Source: Roseospira navarrensis
GTDB lineage: Bacteria > Pseudomonadota > Alphaproteobacteria > Rhodospirillales > Rhodospirillaceae
Assembly (NCBI RefSeq): GCF_009601025.1
Contig: NZ_WIVE01000008.1
Span: 25,392-89,391, forward strand
Length of the DNA stretch: 64,000 nucleotides
Direction: 5' to 3'
Shown here: one piece after another, positions 23,876-33,526 of the stretch
Position numbering within the stretch: the first letter of the stretch is position 1
Layout: every line of letters begins with the position of its first letter
Made by a program: the position numbers and the translations under genes
The notes under the pieces: model-generated
Database searches by the model: none
Told to the model about the DNA's origin: nothing
The model's input: the letters and a program-made list of their open reading frames with translations, nothing else

Positions 23876-25135
23876 ATGATCCGATATTCCGCCTTGTCCC
23901 TGCTGCGCCAGGGATTCGCCGGCCACGGCGGCTGGCCCCGCGCCTGGCGCGATGCCGATCCCCGCCCCGACTACGACGTCGTGATCGTCGGCGGTGGCGG
24001 CCACGGCCTCGCCACCGCCTATTACCTCGCCCGCAACCACGGCATCAAGCGCATCGCCGTGCTGGAGAAGGGGTGGCTCGGCGGCGGCAGCGTGGGGCGC
24101 AACACCACCATCGTGCGCTCCAACTACCTGCTGGACGCCAACGCGGCGTTCTACGAGCACGGCATGAAGCTGTGGACGCGCCTGTCCCGCGACCTGAACT
24201 ACAACGTGATGTTCAGCCAGCGCGGCGTGCTCAATCTGGCCCACACCGACGCGCAGATGGAGGCGTTCGCCCGCCGGGGCAACGCCATGCGGCTGAACGG
24301 CATCGACGCCGAGGTGCTGGACGTGCCCGCCATCAAGCAACTGGCGCCGCTGCTGGACACCTCCGCCGAGGCCCGCTTCCCCATCGTCGGCGGTCTGATC
24401 CAGCCGCGCGCCGGAACGGCGCGGCACGACGCCGTCGCCTGGGGCTATGCCCGGGCCGCGAGCGCCCTGGGCGTGGATATCATCCAGCGGTGCGAGGTGA
24501 CCGAGATCCTGCGCGACACCAAGGGCGCGATCACCGGGGTCGAGACCACGCGCGGCCGTATCCGGGCGGAGAAGATCGGCCTGTGCGTGGCCGGCCAGAC
24601 CTCGCGGCTGGCCGCCATGGTGGACCTGCCCCTGCCGCTGGAAACGCACCTGCTGCAGGCGATGGTGACCGAGCCGGTCAAGCCGTGCCTGGATACCGTG
24701 GTCACCTCGGGCGCGGCGCACTGCTACATCAGCCAGACCGACAAGGGCGAACTGGTCTTCGGCGGCGATCTGGACGGCTACCCCAGCTATGCCCAGCGCG
24801 GCGAGACCCCGCTGGTCGAGCACGTCTGCGCCGCCGCCGTCTCGCTGTTCCCCGCGTTCTCGCGGCTGCGCCTGATGCGCACCTGGGGCGGGGTCATGGA
24901 CATGTCCATGGACGGCAGCCCGATCATCGACCGCACGCCGGTGCCGGGGCTCTATCTGAACGCGGGCTGGTGCTACGGCGGCTTCAAGGCCACCCCGGCC
25001 GCCGGCTGGTGCCTGGCGCACACCATCGCCCACGACGCCCCCCACGATCTGGTGAAGCCGTTCGCCCTGGACCGCTTCGCGCGCGGGGCGACCCTGGACG
25101 AGAAGGGCGCCGGTCCCACCCCGGCCCTGCACTGA
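23876..25135 (+). CDS. soxB: Sarcosine oxidase beta subunit
   Basis: The product is 419 residues from MIRYSALSLL, the usual N-terminus of this subunit. YDVVIVGGGGHGLATAYYLA binds FAD, VGRNTTIVRSNYL and FSQRGVLNLAHT are subunit signatures, and RHDAVAWGYARAA holds His184, which aligns with the His reported to bind FMN covalently. With SoxA, SoxD and SoxG it forms the heterotetramer that demethylates sarcosine to glycine and transfers the one-carbon unit to tetrahydrofolate. It is first in a four-gene operon. Confidence 0.94.
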   Translation: MIRYSALSLLRQGFAGHGGWPRAWRDADPRPDYDVVIVGGGGHGLATAYYLARNHGIKRIAVLEKGWLGGGSVGRNTTIVRSNYLLDANAAFYEHGMKLWTRLSRDLNYNVMFSQRGVLNLAHTDAQMEAFARRGNAMRLNGIDAEVLDVPAIKQLAPLLDTSAEARFPIVGGLIQPRAGTARHDAVAWGYARAASALGVDIIQRCEVTEILRDTKGAITGVETTRGRIRAEKIGLCVAGQTSRLAAMVDLPLPLETHLLQAMVTEPVKPCLDTVVTSGAAHCYISQTDKGELVFGGDLDGYPSYAQRGETPLVEHVCAAAVSLFPAFSRLRLMRTWGGVMDMSMDGSPIIDRTPVPGLYLNAGWCYGGFKATPAAGWCLAHTIAHDAPHDLVKPFALDRFARGATLDEKGAGPTPALH

Positions 25136-25164
25136 CGACGGCGCACGCTGAGGACTTCCGACCG

Positions 25165-25452
25165 ATGATGCTCATTCCCTGCCCCTGGTGCGGCCCCCGC
25201 CCCCGCGTGGACTTCAGCTATGGCGGTCCGGACCCCGCCGACCATCCCCGGCCCGCCGACGACGCGCCGCTGGAGGCGTGGACGCGATACGTCTACGAGC
25301 GCGACACCCCGAAAGGCTCCGCCCGCGAGCTGTGGCGTCATGCCGCCGGGTGTCGCCAATGGTTCGTCGTGGAGCGGGACACCGTCACCCACGAGGTGGC
25401 CGGCAGCCATCCGCTGCCCGGCGCGCCCCGGCCCGTCGGGGAGGACTTGTGA
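25165..25452 (+). CDS. soxD: Sarcosine oxidase delta subunit
   Basis: The product is 95 residues. Cys6 and Cys9 in LIPCPWCG and the pair in RHAAGCRQWF are the zinc-binding residues of this small subunit, which also shapes the tunnel between the active sites. RDTPKGSARELWRHAAGC and TVTHEVAGSHPL are family landmarks. Its stop overlaps the soxA start (TGATG). Confidence 0.93.
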   Translation: MMLIPCPWCGPRPRVDFSYGGPDPADHPRPADDAPLEAWTRYVYERDTPKGSARELWRHAAGCRQWFVVERDTVTHEVAGSHPLPGAPRPVGEDL

Positions 25453-28400
25453 TGAGCGCCCCCGGTCCCGCCCGACAGCCGCACCGCCTGGGCTCCGGCG
25501 GTCACATCGACCGCAGCCGGACGCTCTCCTTCCGCTTCGACGGCTGCAGCCTGACCGGCCATCCCGGCGACACCCTGGCCTCGGCCCTGCTGGCGAACGG
25601 GGTGCGGCTGGTGGCGCGCTCGTTCAAATACCACCGGCCGCGCGGCATCCAGGGCGAGGGGGCCGAGGACCCCTCGGGGCTGGTGGCCCTGGGGCGGGGG
25701 GACCGGCACGAGCCCAACACGCGCGCGACCCTGACCACCCTGACGGACGGGCTGGTGGCGCGCTCGCAGAACCGCTGGCCGTCGCTGCGCTGGGACGCGG
25801 CGGCGCTGACCGCCGTCGCCTCGGCCTTCATGCCGGCCGGGTTCTACTACAAGACCTTCATCACCCCGCCGCAGGTCTGGCCGCTGGCGGGACCGATCCT
25901 GCGCCGCATGGCCGGGATGGGCCGCAGCCCGACGGCGCCTGATCCGGACCGCTACGAGCACCGGACGGCGCATTGCGACGTGCTCGTGGTCGGGGCCGGT
26001 CCGGCCGGGTTGATGGCGGCCCAGGCGGCGGCCCGCTGCGGGGCGCGGGTGATCCTGGCCGACGAGCGGGCCTGGATGGGCGGCTGCCTGCTGAAGGAGA
26101 AGACCCGCCTGGACGGGCGGCCCGGGACGGCCTGGGTGGCCGATGCCCTGGAGGAACTGGCCAGCCGCGACGACCGCGTGACCCTGTTGCCCGCGACCAC
26201 GGTGACGGGCCAGCACGACCACGGCTTCTGGCTGGCGGCGGACCGGATCTACGACCGGCCCGATGCTCCGGCGGCGGGCGAGGGGCCGCGCCAGCGCCTG
26301 TGGCACATCCGCGCGACCCAGACCGTGCTGGCGACCGGGGCCATCGAACGCCCGCTGGTGTTCGCCGGCAATGACCGCGCGGGCGTGATGCTGGCCGGGG
26401 CCGCCCGCGCCTTCGTCAATCAGTATGGCGTGACGCCCGGTCGGCGGGCTGTGGTGTTCACCAGCCACGACGAGGGCTACCGCACCGTCTTCGACCTGCG
26501 CGGCGCGGGCATCGAGGTCGTGGCCGTGGTCGATCCGCGCCCGGAGGTCCGGGGTCCGCTGCCCGACCGTGCCCGTGCGGTGGGGGTGCGCGTCCTGGAC
26601 GGCCACGTCATCGGGGACACCCGGGGTCACCCGACGCGGGGGCTGGAGGGGGTCGCCCTCCATCGCTACCACGACGGCGGCATGGTGCCGGTGGGCGAGT
26701 GGATCGAGGCCGACCTGCTCGCCATGTCCGGCGGCTGGAGCCCGACCCTGCACCTGCACGCCCAGACCGGCGCGCGCCCGGTGTGGGATGATGATCTGCT
26801 CGCCTTCCGCCCCGATCCCTGGCGCATGCCGCCCTGGATGGCCGGCGGCTGTGCGGGCACGCGCGGGCTCGACGCCGTGTTGCGCCAGGGCCTGGAGGCC
26901 GGCCGGAACGCCGTGGAGGCCGCCGGCCTGCGCCTGACCGGCGCGCCGCCGCCGGTGCCCGCCATCGACCGGGACGAGCCCAGCGAGGTGGGGGAGGGTA
27001 CGCCCCAGGCGCCGCTGTGGGCCGTGCCCAAGCCCGCCATGGCGGGCGGCAAGCGCTTCGTGGATATCCAGGACGACGTGACGGCGGAGGATATCGCGCT
27101 CGCCCATCAGGAGGGCTTCGCCACCGTCGAGCATCTGAAGCGCTACACCGCGCTCGGCATGGGCACGGACCAGGGCAAGACCAGCAACGTCAACGGGCTG
27201 GCCCTGCTGGCCGAGGCCCGGGGCGAGCCGATCCCGATGGTCGGCACCACCACCTTCCGGGTGCCCTATACGCCCATCACCATGGGGGCGCTGGCCGGCG
27301 AGTCCGTCGGGCCCCGGTTCGCGCCGGTGCGGCGCTCTCCGATGCACGAGGCCCAGGCGGAGGCCGGCGCGGTGTTCCAGACCGTCGGCCCGTGGCTGCG
27401 GCCCCGCTACTTCCCCCGCGACGGGGAGACCCTGGCCGAGGCGGTGCGCCGCGAGGTGCTGGCGACCCGCGCGAACGTGGGCATGGTTGACGTGTCGTTC
27501 CTGGGCAAGATCGACATCCAGGGGCCGGACGCCGCCGAATTCCTGAACCGCGTCTACATCAACGGCTGGAAGAGCCTGCCCGTGGGCCGGGTGCGCTACG
27601 GGCTGATGCTGCGCGAGGACGGCATGGCGCTGGATGACGGCACCTGCGCGCGACTCGCCGAAGACCACGTCGCCATGACCACGACCACCGCCAACGCCGG
27701 CCGGGTCATGGCGCATCTGGAGCATGCCCTTCAGGTCCATTGGCCGGACCTGGACGTGCGGCTGGTCTCGACCACCGATGCCTGGGCCGCCGTCGCCATC
27801 GCCGGGCCGAAGAGCCGGCAGCTTCTGGATCTGGTCACCGACCTGGATGTGTCCAACGAGGCCCTGCCGTTCATGGGTCTGACCGTGGGGCCGGTCTGCG
27901 GGCTGCCGGCGCGGGTGTTCCGCATCAGTTTCTCGGGCGAACTGGCCTACGAGATCAACGTGCCCGCCGGATATGGCGATGCCCTGTGGCGTCGCCTGAC
28001 CCAGGCGGGCGCGGCTCTGGGCCTGGTGCCCTACGGCTCCGAGGCGCTGGGGGTGATGCGCATCGAGAAGGGCCACGTGGCGGGCGCGGAACTGGACGGC
28101 CGCACGACGCCCCATGACCTGGGGCTCGGCCGCATGGTCTCCACCAAGAAGAGCTTCATCGGCAAGCGCCTGCTGCAGCGCCCGGCGTTGCAGGATCCGG
28201 ACCGGCCGGCGCTGGTCGGACTGGTGCCGGAGGACGGCCGCACGGCCATCCCGGCGGGCAGCCAGCTCATCGCCACCGAGCATGCGGCGGAGGCGGTGCC
28301 GATCCCCATGCTGGGCCATGTGTCCTCGGCCTGTTCGGGGCCGAGCGTGGGGCATCCGGTGGCGCTCGGGTTCCTCAAGGGCGGGCTGGCCCGGTGGGAG

Positions 28401-28505
28401 GGCCAGACCGTCGTCGCGGCCTACCCGCTGAAGGGCACGCAGGTCCGCGCCCGCGTCGTGCCGCCCCACTTCCATGATCCGGACGGGAGCCGCCAGAATG
28501 CCTGA
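25452..28505 (+). CDS. soxA: Sarcosine oxidase alpha subunit
   Basis: The product is 1017 residues, normal length. Residues 20-110 form a ferredoxin-like N-terminal region (FRFDGCSLTGHPGDTLASA, SFKYHRPRGI). Residues 170-560 are the NAD-binding Rossmann module with CDVLVVGAGPAGLMAAQAAA and VLATGAIERPLVF. The C-terminal 400 residues are a GcvT-type folate-binding domain with VGMVDVSFLGKIDIQGPDAAEFLNR, split by about 30 residues of linker. It binds NAD and the folate that accepts the methyl-derived carbon. It overlaps soxG by 8 bases. Confidence 0.95.
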   Translation: MSAPGPARQPHRLGSGGHIDRSRTLSFRFDGCSLTGHPGDTLASALLANGVRLVARSFKYHRPRGIQGEGAEDPSGLVALGRGDRHEPNTRATLTTLTDGLVARSQNRWPSLRWDAAALTAVASAFMPAGFYYKTFITPPQVWPLAGPILRRMAGMGRSPTAPDPDRYEHRTAHCDVLVVGAGPAGLMAAQAAARCGARVILADERAWMGGCLLKEKTRLDGRPGTAWVADALEELASRDDRVTLLPATTVTGQHDHGFWLAADRIYDRPDAPAAGEGPRQRLWHIRATQTVLATGAIERPLVFAGNDRAGVMLAGAARAFVNQYGVTPGRRAVVFTSHDEGYRTVFDLRGAGIEVVAVVDPRPEVRGPLPDRARAVGVRVLDGHVIGDTRGHPTRGLEGVALHRYHDGGMVPVGEWIEADLLAMSGGWSPTLHLHAQTGARPVWDDDLLAFRPDPWRMPPWMAGGCAGTRGLDAVLRQGLEAGRNAVEAAGLRLTGAPPPVPAIDRDEPSEVGEGTPQAPLWAVPKPAMAGGKRFVDIQDDVTAEDIALAHQEGFATVEHLKRYTALGMGTDQGKTSNVNGLALLAEARGEPIPMVGTTTFRVPYTPITMGALAGESVGPRFAPVRRSPMHEAQAEAGAVFQTVGPWLRPRYFPRDGETLAEAVRREVLATRANVGMVDVSFLGKIDIQGPDAAEFLNRVYINGWKSLPVGRVRYGLMLREDGMALDDGTCARLAEDHVAMTTTTANAGRVMAHLEHALQVHWPDLDVRLVSTTDAWAAVAIAGPKSRQLLDLVTDLDVSNEALPFMGLTVGPVCGLPARVFRISFSGELAYEINVPAGYGDALWRRLTQAGAALGLVPYGSEALGVMRIEKGHVAGAELDGRTTPHDLGLGRMVSTKKSFIGKRLLQRPALQDPDRPALVGLVPEDGRTAIPAGSQLIATEHAAEAVPIPMLGHVSSACSGPSVGHPVALGFLKGGLARWEGQTVVAAYPLKGTQVRARVVPPHFHDPDGSRQNA

Positions 28506-29043
28506 GCCCGCCGCCGCCCTGCTGTACGACTGCCCGTTGCCGCGCTCGCCGCTGGCCGGGATCGCCATGCCGGCGACGCTGCCGGACGCCACCTTGACCG
28601 AGCGCACCGGCCTCACCCTGCTGCATGTGGATGCCGGCCGGGGGCCGATGCCGGAGCGGATCGCCAGTCTGGCCCTGCCCACGGTGCCCGACACCTCGGA
28701 CATGCCCGACTGCGAGGACGGCCCCGCCGCCCTGTGGATCGGGCCGGGCCGCTGGATGCTGGTGTTCCCGAAAGGGGTGCAGCCGATCCAGGCCCCGGGG
28801 CTGACCGTGGTGGACCTGTCTCACGCCCGCTGCGTGCTGCGGCTGGCCGGGCCGGGGACCTGGGGCGTGCTCGCCCGGGGCTGCCTGCTGGACCTGACGC
28901 GCGAGACCTTCGACGCCGGCCGCTGCGCCCAGACCCAGATGCACGGCATCCCGGTGCTGCTGCACGCGGTGGACTTCGACACCGTCGATGTCCACGTGCC
29001 CCGCAGCTATGCCCTCGACCTGTGGGAGCGGCTGGCGGGCTGA
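28498..29043 (+). CDS. soxG: Sarcosine oxidase gamma subunit
   Basis: The product is 181 residues, the last subunit of the heterotetramer. WIGPGRWMLVF, VVDLSHARCVLRLAGPGTWGVLARGC and DLWERLAG follow the GcvT-like pattern of the gamma subunit. It overlaps soxA by 8 bases and is followed by a terminator-like stem at 29069-29105. No folate or glycine genes follow it here. Confidence 0.92.
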   Translation: MPEPAAALLYDCPLPRSPLAGIAMPATLPDATLTERTGLTLLHVDAGRGPMPERIASLALPTVPDTSDMPDCEDGPAALWIGPGRWMLVFPKGVQPIQAPGLTVVDLSHARCVLRLAGPGTWGVLARGCLLDLTRETFDAGRCAQTQMHGIPVLLHAVDFDTVDVHVPRSYALDLWERLAG

Positions 29044-29068
29044 TCCGGCCTGAAGTCGCCCCGTTCTC

Positions 29069-29105
29069 GGCGGATTGGGACCGCTGACGCGGCCCCGAAT
29101 CCGCC
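29069..29105 (+). terminator. Terminator-like stem after soxG
   Basis: GGCGGATTGGGACCGC (29069-29084) pairs imperfectly with GCGGCCCCGAATCCGCC (29089-29105) around TGAC. There is no T-run. Confidence 0.5.
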
Positions 29106-29130
29106 CTGCGCGGCCGATCGTTCTCCGTAG

Positions 29131-29160
29131 GGCGGGTTCGCGCCGCAGGCGCAACCCGCC
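29131..29160. repeat. GGCGGGTT-type palindrome beside the glcF stop
   Basis: GGCGGGTTCGCGCC and GGCGCAACCCGCC form a bulged stem between two copies of CCGTAGGGCGG (one on each strand, near 29125 and 29185). The TAG stop of glcF lies inside the second copy, so this repeat supplies the end of the coding region. Confidence 0.6.
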
Positions 29161-29179
29161 GTATGCGGGACCTTCCGCC

Positions 29180-30460
29180 CTACGGCTTCAACGCCGGGGG
29201 GCGCGGGCCGCCGGTGGCCCAGTCGAGCAGTTGCACCGTGTGCACCAGTGGCAGGTTGGCTTCCGCCGCTAGGTGATTGAGGCAGCCGATGTTGCCCGAC
29301 GCGATCACGTCCGCCTTCAGCGCGTGCAGGGTCTCCACCTTGCGTGTCCGCAACTGGCGCGCCAGCTCCGGTTGGGTGATGGAGTACGTCCCGGCCGAGC
29401 CGCAGCACAGGTGCGCATCGCGCGGCAGCACCACCCGATAGCCGGCGGCTTCCAGCAGGTCCTTGGGCTGGGTCTTGATCTGTTGGCCGTGCTGCAGCGA
29501 GCAGGCGGCATGGTAGGCCACGATCCGCGCGTGTGGGGTGGTCGGCTCCATCAGGCCCAACGCGGCCAGAATCTCCGAGACGTCCACGGCCTTGTCCGCG
29601 ATGGCGCGGGCGTCCTCGGCCCACTCCGGCTCGTCGGCCAGAAGGTGGCCGTAGTCCTTCACCGTGGTGCCGCAGCCCGACACGTTGACCACGACGCGGT
29701 CCACGCCGGCCGCCGTCCATGCCCGCACATTGGCGCGGGCCATCGCCTTCGCGGGCTCCTCCTCGCCCATGTGCTGCACGGCGGCGCCGCAACAGCCCTG
29801 GCCCTCGGCAATGACGATCTCGCAGCCGTGGCGGGTGAGCAGACGCACCGTGGCGGCGTCGATCTCCGGGTCCAGCGCCGGCTGCACGCAGTTGCGCATG
29901 AGCGCGATCCGCATCCGCGTCTGTCCCTGGGCCGGGATCACCTGGGCCCTGTCGATGGATGAGCGCAGCGCCGGCCGTCGTCGCGCCATGCCCGCCATGG
30001 CGCCCAGCCGTCCCGGGATGAAGCGCGCCACCGGGCGCGCCAGCCAGCCGCCCAGCATGGCCCAGCGGAAGCGGTTGGTGTGCGGGATCACGGTCCCCAG
30101 AATGCGCCGCACCAGCCGATCCATGGGTGGGCGCTTGTAGGTCTTTTCGATATGCACCCGGCCCTGTTCGACCAGGTGCATGTAGTCCACACCGGACGGA
30201 CAGGTGGTCATACACGACAGGCAGGTCAGGCAGCGGTCGATATGCTTGACCACCTTGGGGCTGGCCGGCTTGTCGTTCTCCAGCATGTCCTTGAGCAGGT
30301 AGATGCGGCCGCGCGGGCTGTCCAGCTCGTCGCCGAGCAGCACATAGGTGGGACAGGTCGCGGTGCAGAACCCGCAGTGCACGCAGGTGCGCAGGATGTC
30401 GTTGGCCTGTCGGACGAGGCGGTCGGCTTCAAGGCGCTCGGGGGAGAAGTTGGTCTGCAT
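29180..30460 (-). CDS. glcF: Glycolate oxidase iron-sulfur subunit
   Basis: The product is 426 residues. Two 4Fe-4S motifs are CVHCGFCTATCP near residue 26 and CLTCLSCMTTCPSG near residue 77, each typical of GlcF. The rest has two CCG domains with QGCCGAAV, NVSGCGTTVKDYG, AYHAACSLQHGQ and LCCGSAGTYS. It passes electrons from the flavin subunits to the respiratory chain when glycolate is oxidised to glyoxylate. It is last of glcDEF, 3 bases after glcE. Confidence 0.95.
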   Translation of the reverse strand: MQTNFSPERLEADRLVRQANDILRTCVHCGFCTATCPTYVLLGDELDSPRGRIYLLKDMLENDKPASPKVVKHIDRCLTCLSCMTTCPSGVDYMHLVEQGRVHIEKTYKRPPMDRLVRRILGTVIPHTNRFRWAMLGGWLARPVARFIPGRLGAMAGMARRRPALRSSIDRAQVIPAQGQTRMRIALMRNCVQPALDPEIDAATVRLLTRHGCEIVIAEGQGCCGAAVQHMGEEEPAKAMARANVRAWTAAGVDRVVVNVSGCGTTVKDYGHLLADEPEWAEDARAIADKAVDVSEILAALGLMEPTTPHARIVAYHAACSLQHGQQIKTQPKDLLEAAGYRVVLPRDAHLCCGSAGTYSITQPELARQLRTRKVETLHALKADVIASGNIGCLNHLAAEANLPLVHTVQLLDWATGGPRPPALKP

Positions 30461-30463
30461 GGC

Positions 30464-31711
30464 TCAGCGGCCCTCCCCCATGCGGCCGGGACTGAGGATC
30501 CCGGCGGGGTCGAAGCTCTCCTTCACGCGGCGGGTCAGCGCCGCCAGCGCCGGCGGCTGCGGGTGGAACACGGCCACATGGGCGCGCACGTCCCGGTCCG
30601 CCCGGATCAGGGTGGCGTGCCCGCCGCCGTGATGGTCCACGGCCCGGCGGACGGCGGCGGCGTGGGCGTGCGGGGTCGGGGCCACCGCCAGCCAGACCAG
30701 CCCGCCGGCCCAGTCGTACTGCCACGCCAGCAGGGCGCCCGGCGCGTTGTGCTCCAGGGCGCGGACCACCGCCGCGCCGGTCATGGGGGGCACCGACAGG
30801 CGCCAGATCTGGGCCTCGGGCGGCTCCGCGACCAGCCGGGCGTCGCGCACCTCGCGCCAGAGCGCCGCGCTGTTCGCGCTGTGCAGCTCCTCGGTCGGCC
30901 CCCAACCGCCGAGTTCGTTGCGCAGGGCCTCGCAGCGCCACGCGACGGAGGGGGCCGGCCCCTCCACCCGCAGCGCCACCACCGCGCGGCCGGGATCGCG
31001 CACCAGCGCCACGCCGGAGCGCGCGGCCACCGGCTCCGGCAGGAATGCCGCGCCCGACACCTCGTGCGGCGAGCGCATGGCGTGGGACATGACCTCCATC
31101 GCGGCTTGTTCGCCGGTGCCCAATACGAGGATGGTGCGGGTCTTTTCCGGTCTCGGGACCACCTTCACCGACAGCTCGGTCAGGGCCATCAGGGTGCCGA
31201 ATGCGCCCGTCATCAGCTTGGACAGGTCGAAGCCGGTGACGTTCTTGACCACCCGGCCGCCGGACTTGATGGCCTCGGCCCGCCCGGTCACGCCGTGAAT
31301 GCCCAGCACGTGATCGCGGGCGGCTCCGGCGGACAGCCGGCGCGGCCCGGCCAGATTGCACGAGACCAGCCCGCCCAGGGTGCCGCCGGGATCGTCCGGA
31401 CCGTCGGGCCGCCCCAGCAGGGGGCGCAGGTCCGGCGGCTCGAAGGCGAGCATTTGGCCGGCCTCGTCCAACTGCGCCTGGATGGTGGCCACGGGGGTGC
31501 CGGCGCGCGCGGTCAGGACCAGTTCGTTGGGGGCATAGTCGATGATGCCCGACAGGCCGCTCAGGTCGAGCGCGTGGCTGGTGTTGGTGGGCCGGCCCAG
31601 GGCGGCCTTGGTGGCATGGCCGCGCAGATCCAGCGGCGTCTTTTCGGACACGGCCCAGGTCATCAGGTCCAGGACCTGTTGGGCGGTGTCGGGGCGGTAC
31701 GATTGGGTCAT
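30464..31711 (-). CDS. glcE: Glycolate oxidase FAD-binding subunit
   Basis: The product is 415 residues. The N-terminal half is an FAD_binding_4 (PCMH) fold: TPLDLRGHATKAALGRP, VLTARAGTPVATIQAQLDE and GTLGGLVSCNLAGPRR with its double glycine. FDPAGILSPGRMGEG ends the protein as in the GlcD/GlcE families. It pairs with GlcD and GlcF. It lies 23 bases after glcD. Confidence 0.93.
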   Translation of the reverse strand: MTQSYRPDTAQQVLDLMTWAVSEKTPLDLRGHATKAALGRPTNTSHALDLSGLSGIIDYAPNELVLTARAGTPVATIQAQLDEAGQMLAFEPPDLRPLLGRPDGPDDPGGTLGGLVSCNLAGPRRLSAGAARDHVLGIHGVTGRAEAIKSGGRVVKNVTGFDLSKLMTGAFGTLMALTELSVKVVPRPEKTRTILVLGTGEQAAMEVMSHAMRSPHEVSGAAFLPEPVAARSGVALVRDPGRAVVALRVEGPAPSVAWRCEALRNELGGWGPTEELHSANSAALWREVRDARLVAEPPEAQIWRLSVPPMTGAAVVRALEHNAPGALLAWQYDWAGGLVWLAVAPTPHAHAAAVRRAVDHHGGGHATLIRADRDVRAHVAVFHPQPPALAALTRRVKESFDPAGILSPGRMGEGR

Positions 31712-31734
31712 GGGGTGCGGGGTCCGGTTGGCGG

Positions 31735-33222
31735 TCAGAAGCGCGGGATATCGGGGAACGGCACAGTGCCGCCCGAGATGTGCATCCGCCCCAGCTCGGC
31801 GCAGCGGTGCAGGGTTGGGAACACCTTACCCGGGTTGAGGAACTGCCCGGGGTCGAAGGCGCACTTCATCCGCTGCTGCTGGGCGAGGTCGATCTCGCTG
31901 AACATCTCGCCCATCAGGTCGCGTTTCTCGACGCCCACGCCGTGCTCGCCGGTGAGCACGCCGCCGACCTCGACGCACAGGCGCAGGATGTCGGCGCCGA
32001 AGCGCTCGGCCCGCTCCAGTTCGTCCGGCGTGTTGGCGTCGAACAGGATCAGGGGGTGCAGGTTGCCGTCCCCGGCGTGGAACACGTTGGCCACGCGCAG
32101 ACCGTACTGCCGGGACATCTCCGTCATGCGGTGCAGCACGGTGGGCAGGGCATGACGCGGAATGGTGCCGTCCATGCAGTAGTAGTCCGGCGAGATGCGG
32201 CCCACGGCCGGGAAGGCGGCCTTGCGCCCGGCCCAGAACAGGGCGCGTTCCTCGTCGCTGGCGGACACGCGCAGGGTCTGCACGCGGTTCCGCTTCGCGA
32301 TGGCCTCGACCCGCTCGATCAGATGGGCGACCTCGGCGTCCGGTCCGTCCAGCTCGCAGATCAGCAGGGCCTCGACATCGAGCGGATAGTCGGCGTGCAC
32401 GAAGTCTTCGGCGGCGTGGATGGCCGGCTTGTCCATCATCTCCAGGCCCGCCGGGATGATGCCCTCGGCGATGATGGCGGCCACGGTGTCGCCGGCCGAC
32501 TCGCTGTCCGGGAAGCCCATCAGGACGGCCCGGGCGGTCTCCGGCGCGCGCAGGATGCGCACCGTGACTTCGGTGATGACGCCGAGCAGACCCTCCGAGC
32601 CGGTCACGACGCCCATCAGGTCGTAGTCGCCGGCGTCGAGATGTTTGCCGCCCAGGCGGATGACCTCGCCGGTCATCAGCACCAGTTCCACGCCCAGCAG
32701 ATTGTTGGTGGTCAGGCCGTATTTCAGGCAGTGCACGCCGCCCGCGTTCTCCGCCACGTTGCCGCCGATGGAACAGGCGATCTGGCTGGAGGGGTCGGGG
32801 GCGTAATAGAAGCCCTGGTCCTGCACCGCGTGGGTTACGGCCAGGTTGGTCACACCCGGCTGGGCGACCACGCAGCGGTTTTCCAGGTCGATGTCCAGGA
32901 TCCGGTTGAACTTGCCCAGGCCCAGGGTGACCGCGTCCGCCAGCGGCAGGGCGCCGCCGGACAGCGAGGTGCCGGCCCCCCGGGGCACGATCCTGACGCC
33001 GTTCTCGTGGCAATAGCGCAGGACCTTCGAGACCTGCTCGGTCGTGGACGGCAGCACCACGATCAAGGGCGGCTGCCGGTAGGCCGACAGGCCGTCGCAT
33101 TCGTAGGCGCGCAGTTGGTCCTCGTCCACGATCACGCCTTCGCCGGGGACGATGCGCTTCAGGTCCCGGGCGATGCGGGCGCGGCGGGCGATGGTGTTGG
33201 CGTCGGGGTCGGGCATGCGCAT
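31735..33222 (-). CDS. glcD: Glycolate oxidase catalytic subunit
   Basis: The product is 495 residues. PLIVVLPSTTEQVSKVLRYC and VPRGAGTSLSGGALP are the FAD-binding PCMH motifs, IACSIGGNVAENAGGVHCLKYG the pyrophosphate contact, and the C-terminal FAD-oxidase_C domain has GDGNLHPLILFD and GGVLTGEHGVGVEKR with the substrate His and Glu. It oxidises glycolate (and D-lactate). A start two codons later at 33216 is also possible. It leads glcDEF; no glcC-type regulator is adjacent. Confidence 0.95.
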   Translation of the reverse strand: MRMPDPDANTIARRARIARDLKRIVPGEGVIVDEDQLRAYECDGLSAYRQPPLIVVLPSTTEQVSKVLRYCHENGVRIVPRGAGTSLSGGALPLADAVTLGLGKFNRILDIDLENRCVVAQPGVTNLAVTHAVQDQGFYYAPDPSSQIACSIGGNVAENAGGVHCLKYGLTTNNLLGVELVLMTGEVIRLGGKHLDAGDYDLMGVVTGSEGLLGVITEVTVRILRAPETARAVLMGFPDSESAGDTVAAIIAEGIIPAGLEMMDKPAIHAAEDFVHADYPLDVEALLICELDGPDAEVAHLIERVEAIAKRNRVQTLRVSASDEERALFWAGRKAAFPAVGRISPDYYCMDGTIPRHALPTVLHRMTEMSRQYGLRVANVFHAGDGNLHPLILFDANTPDELERAERFGADILRLCVEVGGVLTGEHGVGVEKRDLMGEMFSEIDLAQQQRMKCAFDPGQFLNPGKVFPTLHRCAELGRMHISGGTVPFPDIPRF

Positions 33223-33526
33223 GATCGGGCATCCTTCCAGTCCGGGGCGCGGTCTCGGCGTCCGGCGTCCCGGCGGGTTCGGCTCAGTCTAGGCGGGAAA
33301 CGCCCCGTCCGTCAGCCCCTGCGATGTACGCCGTCGGCGGCGGCCCGGCAACGCGGGCGCGGGGGCTTTTCCGTCTGCCGGAAAGCCACATCCGGATCGT
33401 TCCGCACGGAAAGGCGTCATTCGGCCTTTCATCGGGGCACCCGGGCCTTTATATGAGGCTCCTTCGGGCTAGGTCTGTCGGACCGGCGCCCGCGATCGCC
33501 TCTGGAGACCGATGGAAGGCAAGACG

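Noticed and set aside
33223..33511. Attenuator or leader peptide ahead of the DAHP synthase gene
   Set aside because: Stems exist but no run of aromatic codons after a start and no T-run terminator could be found.
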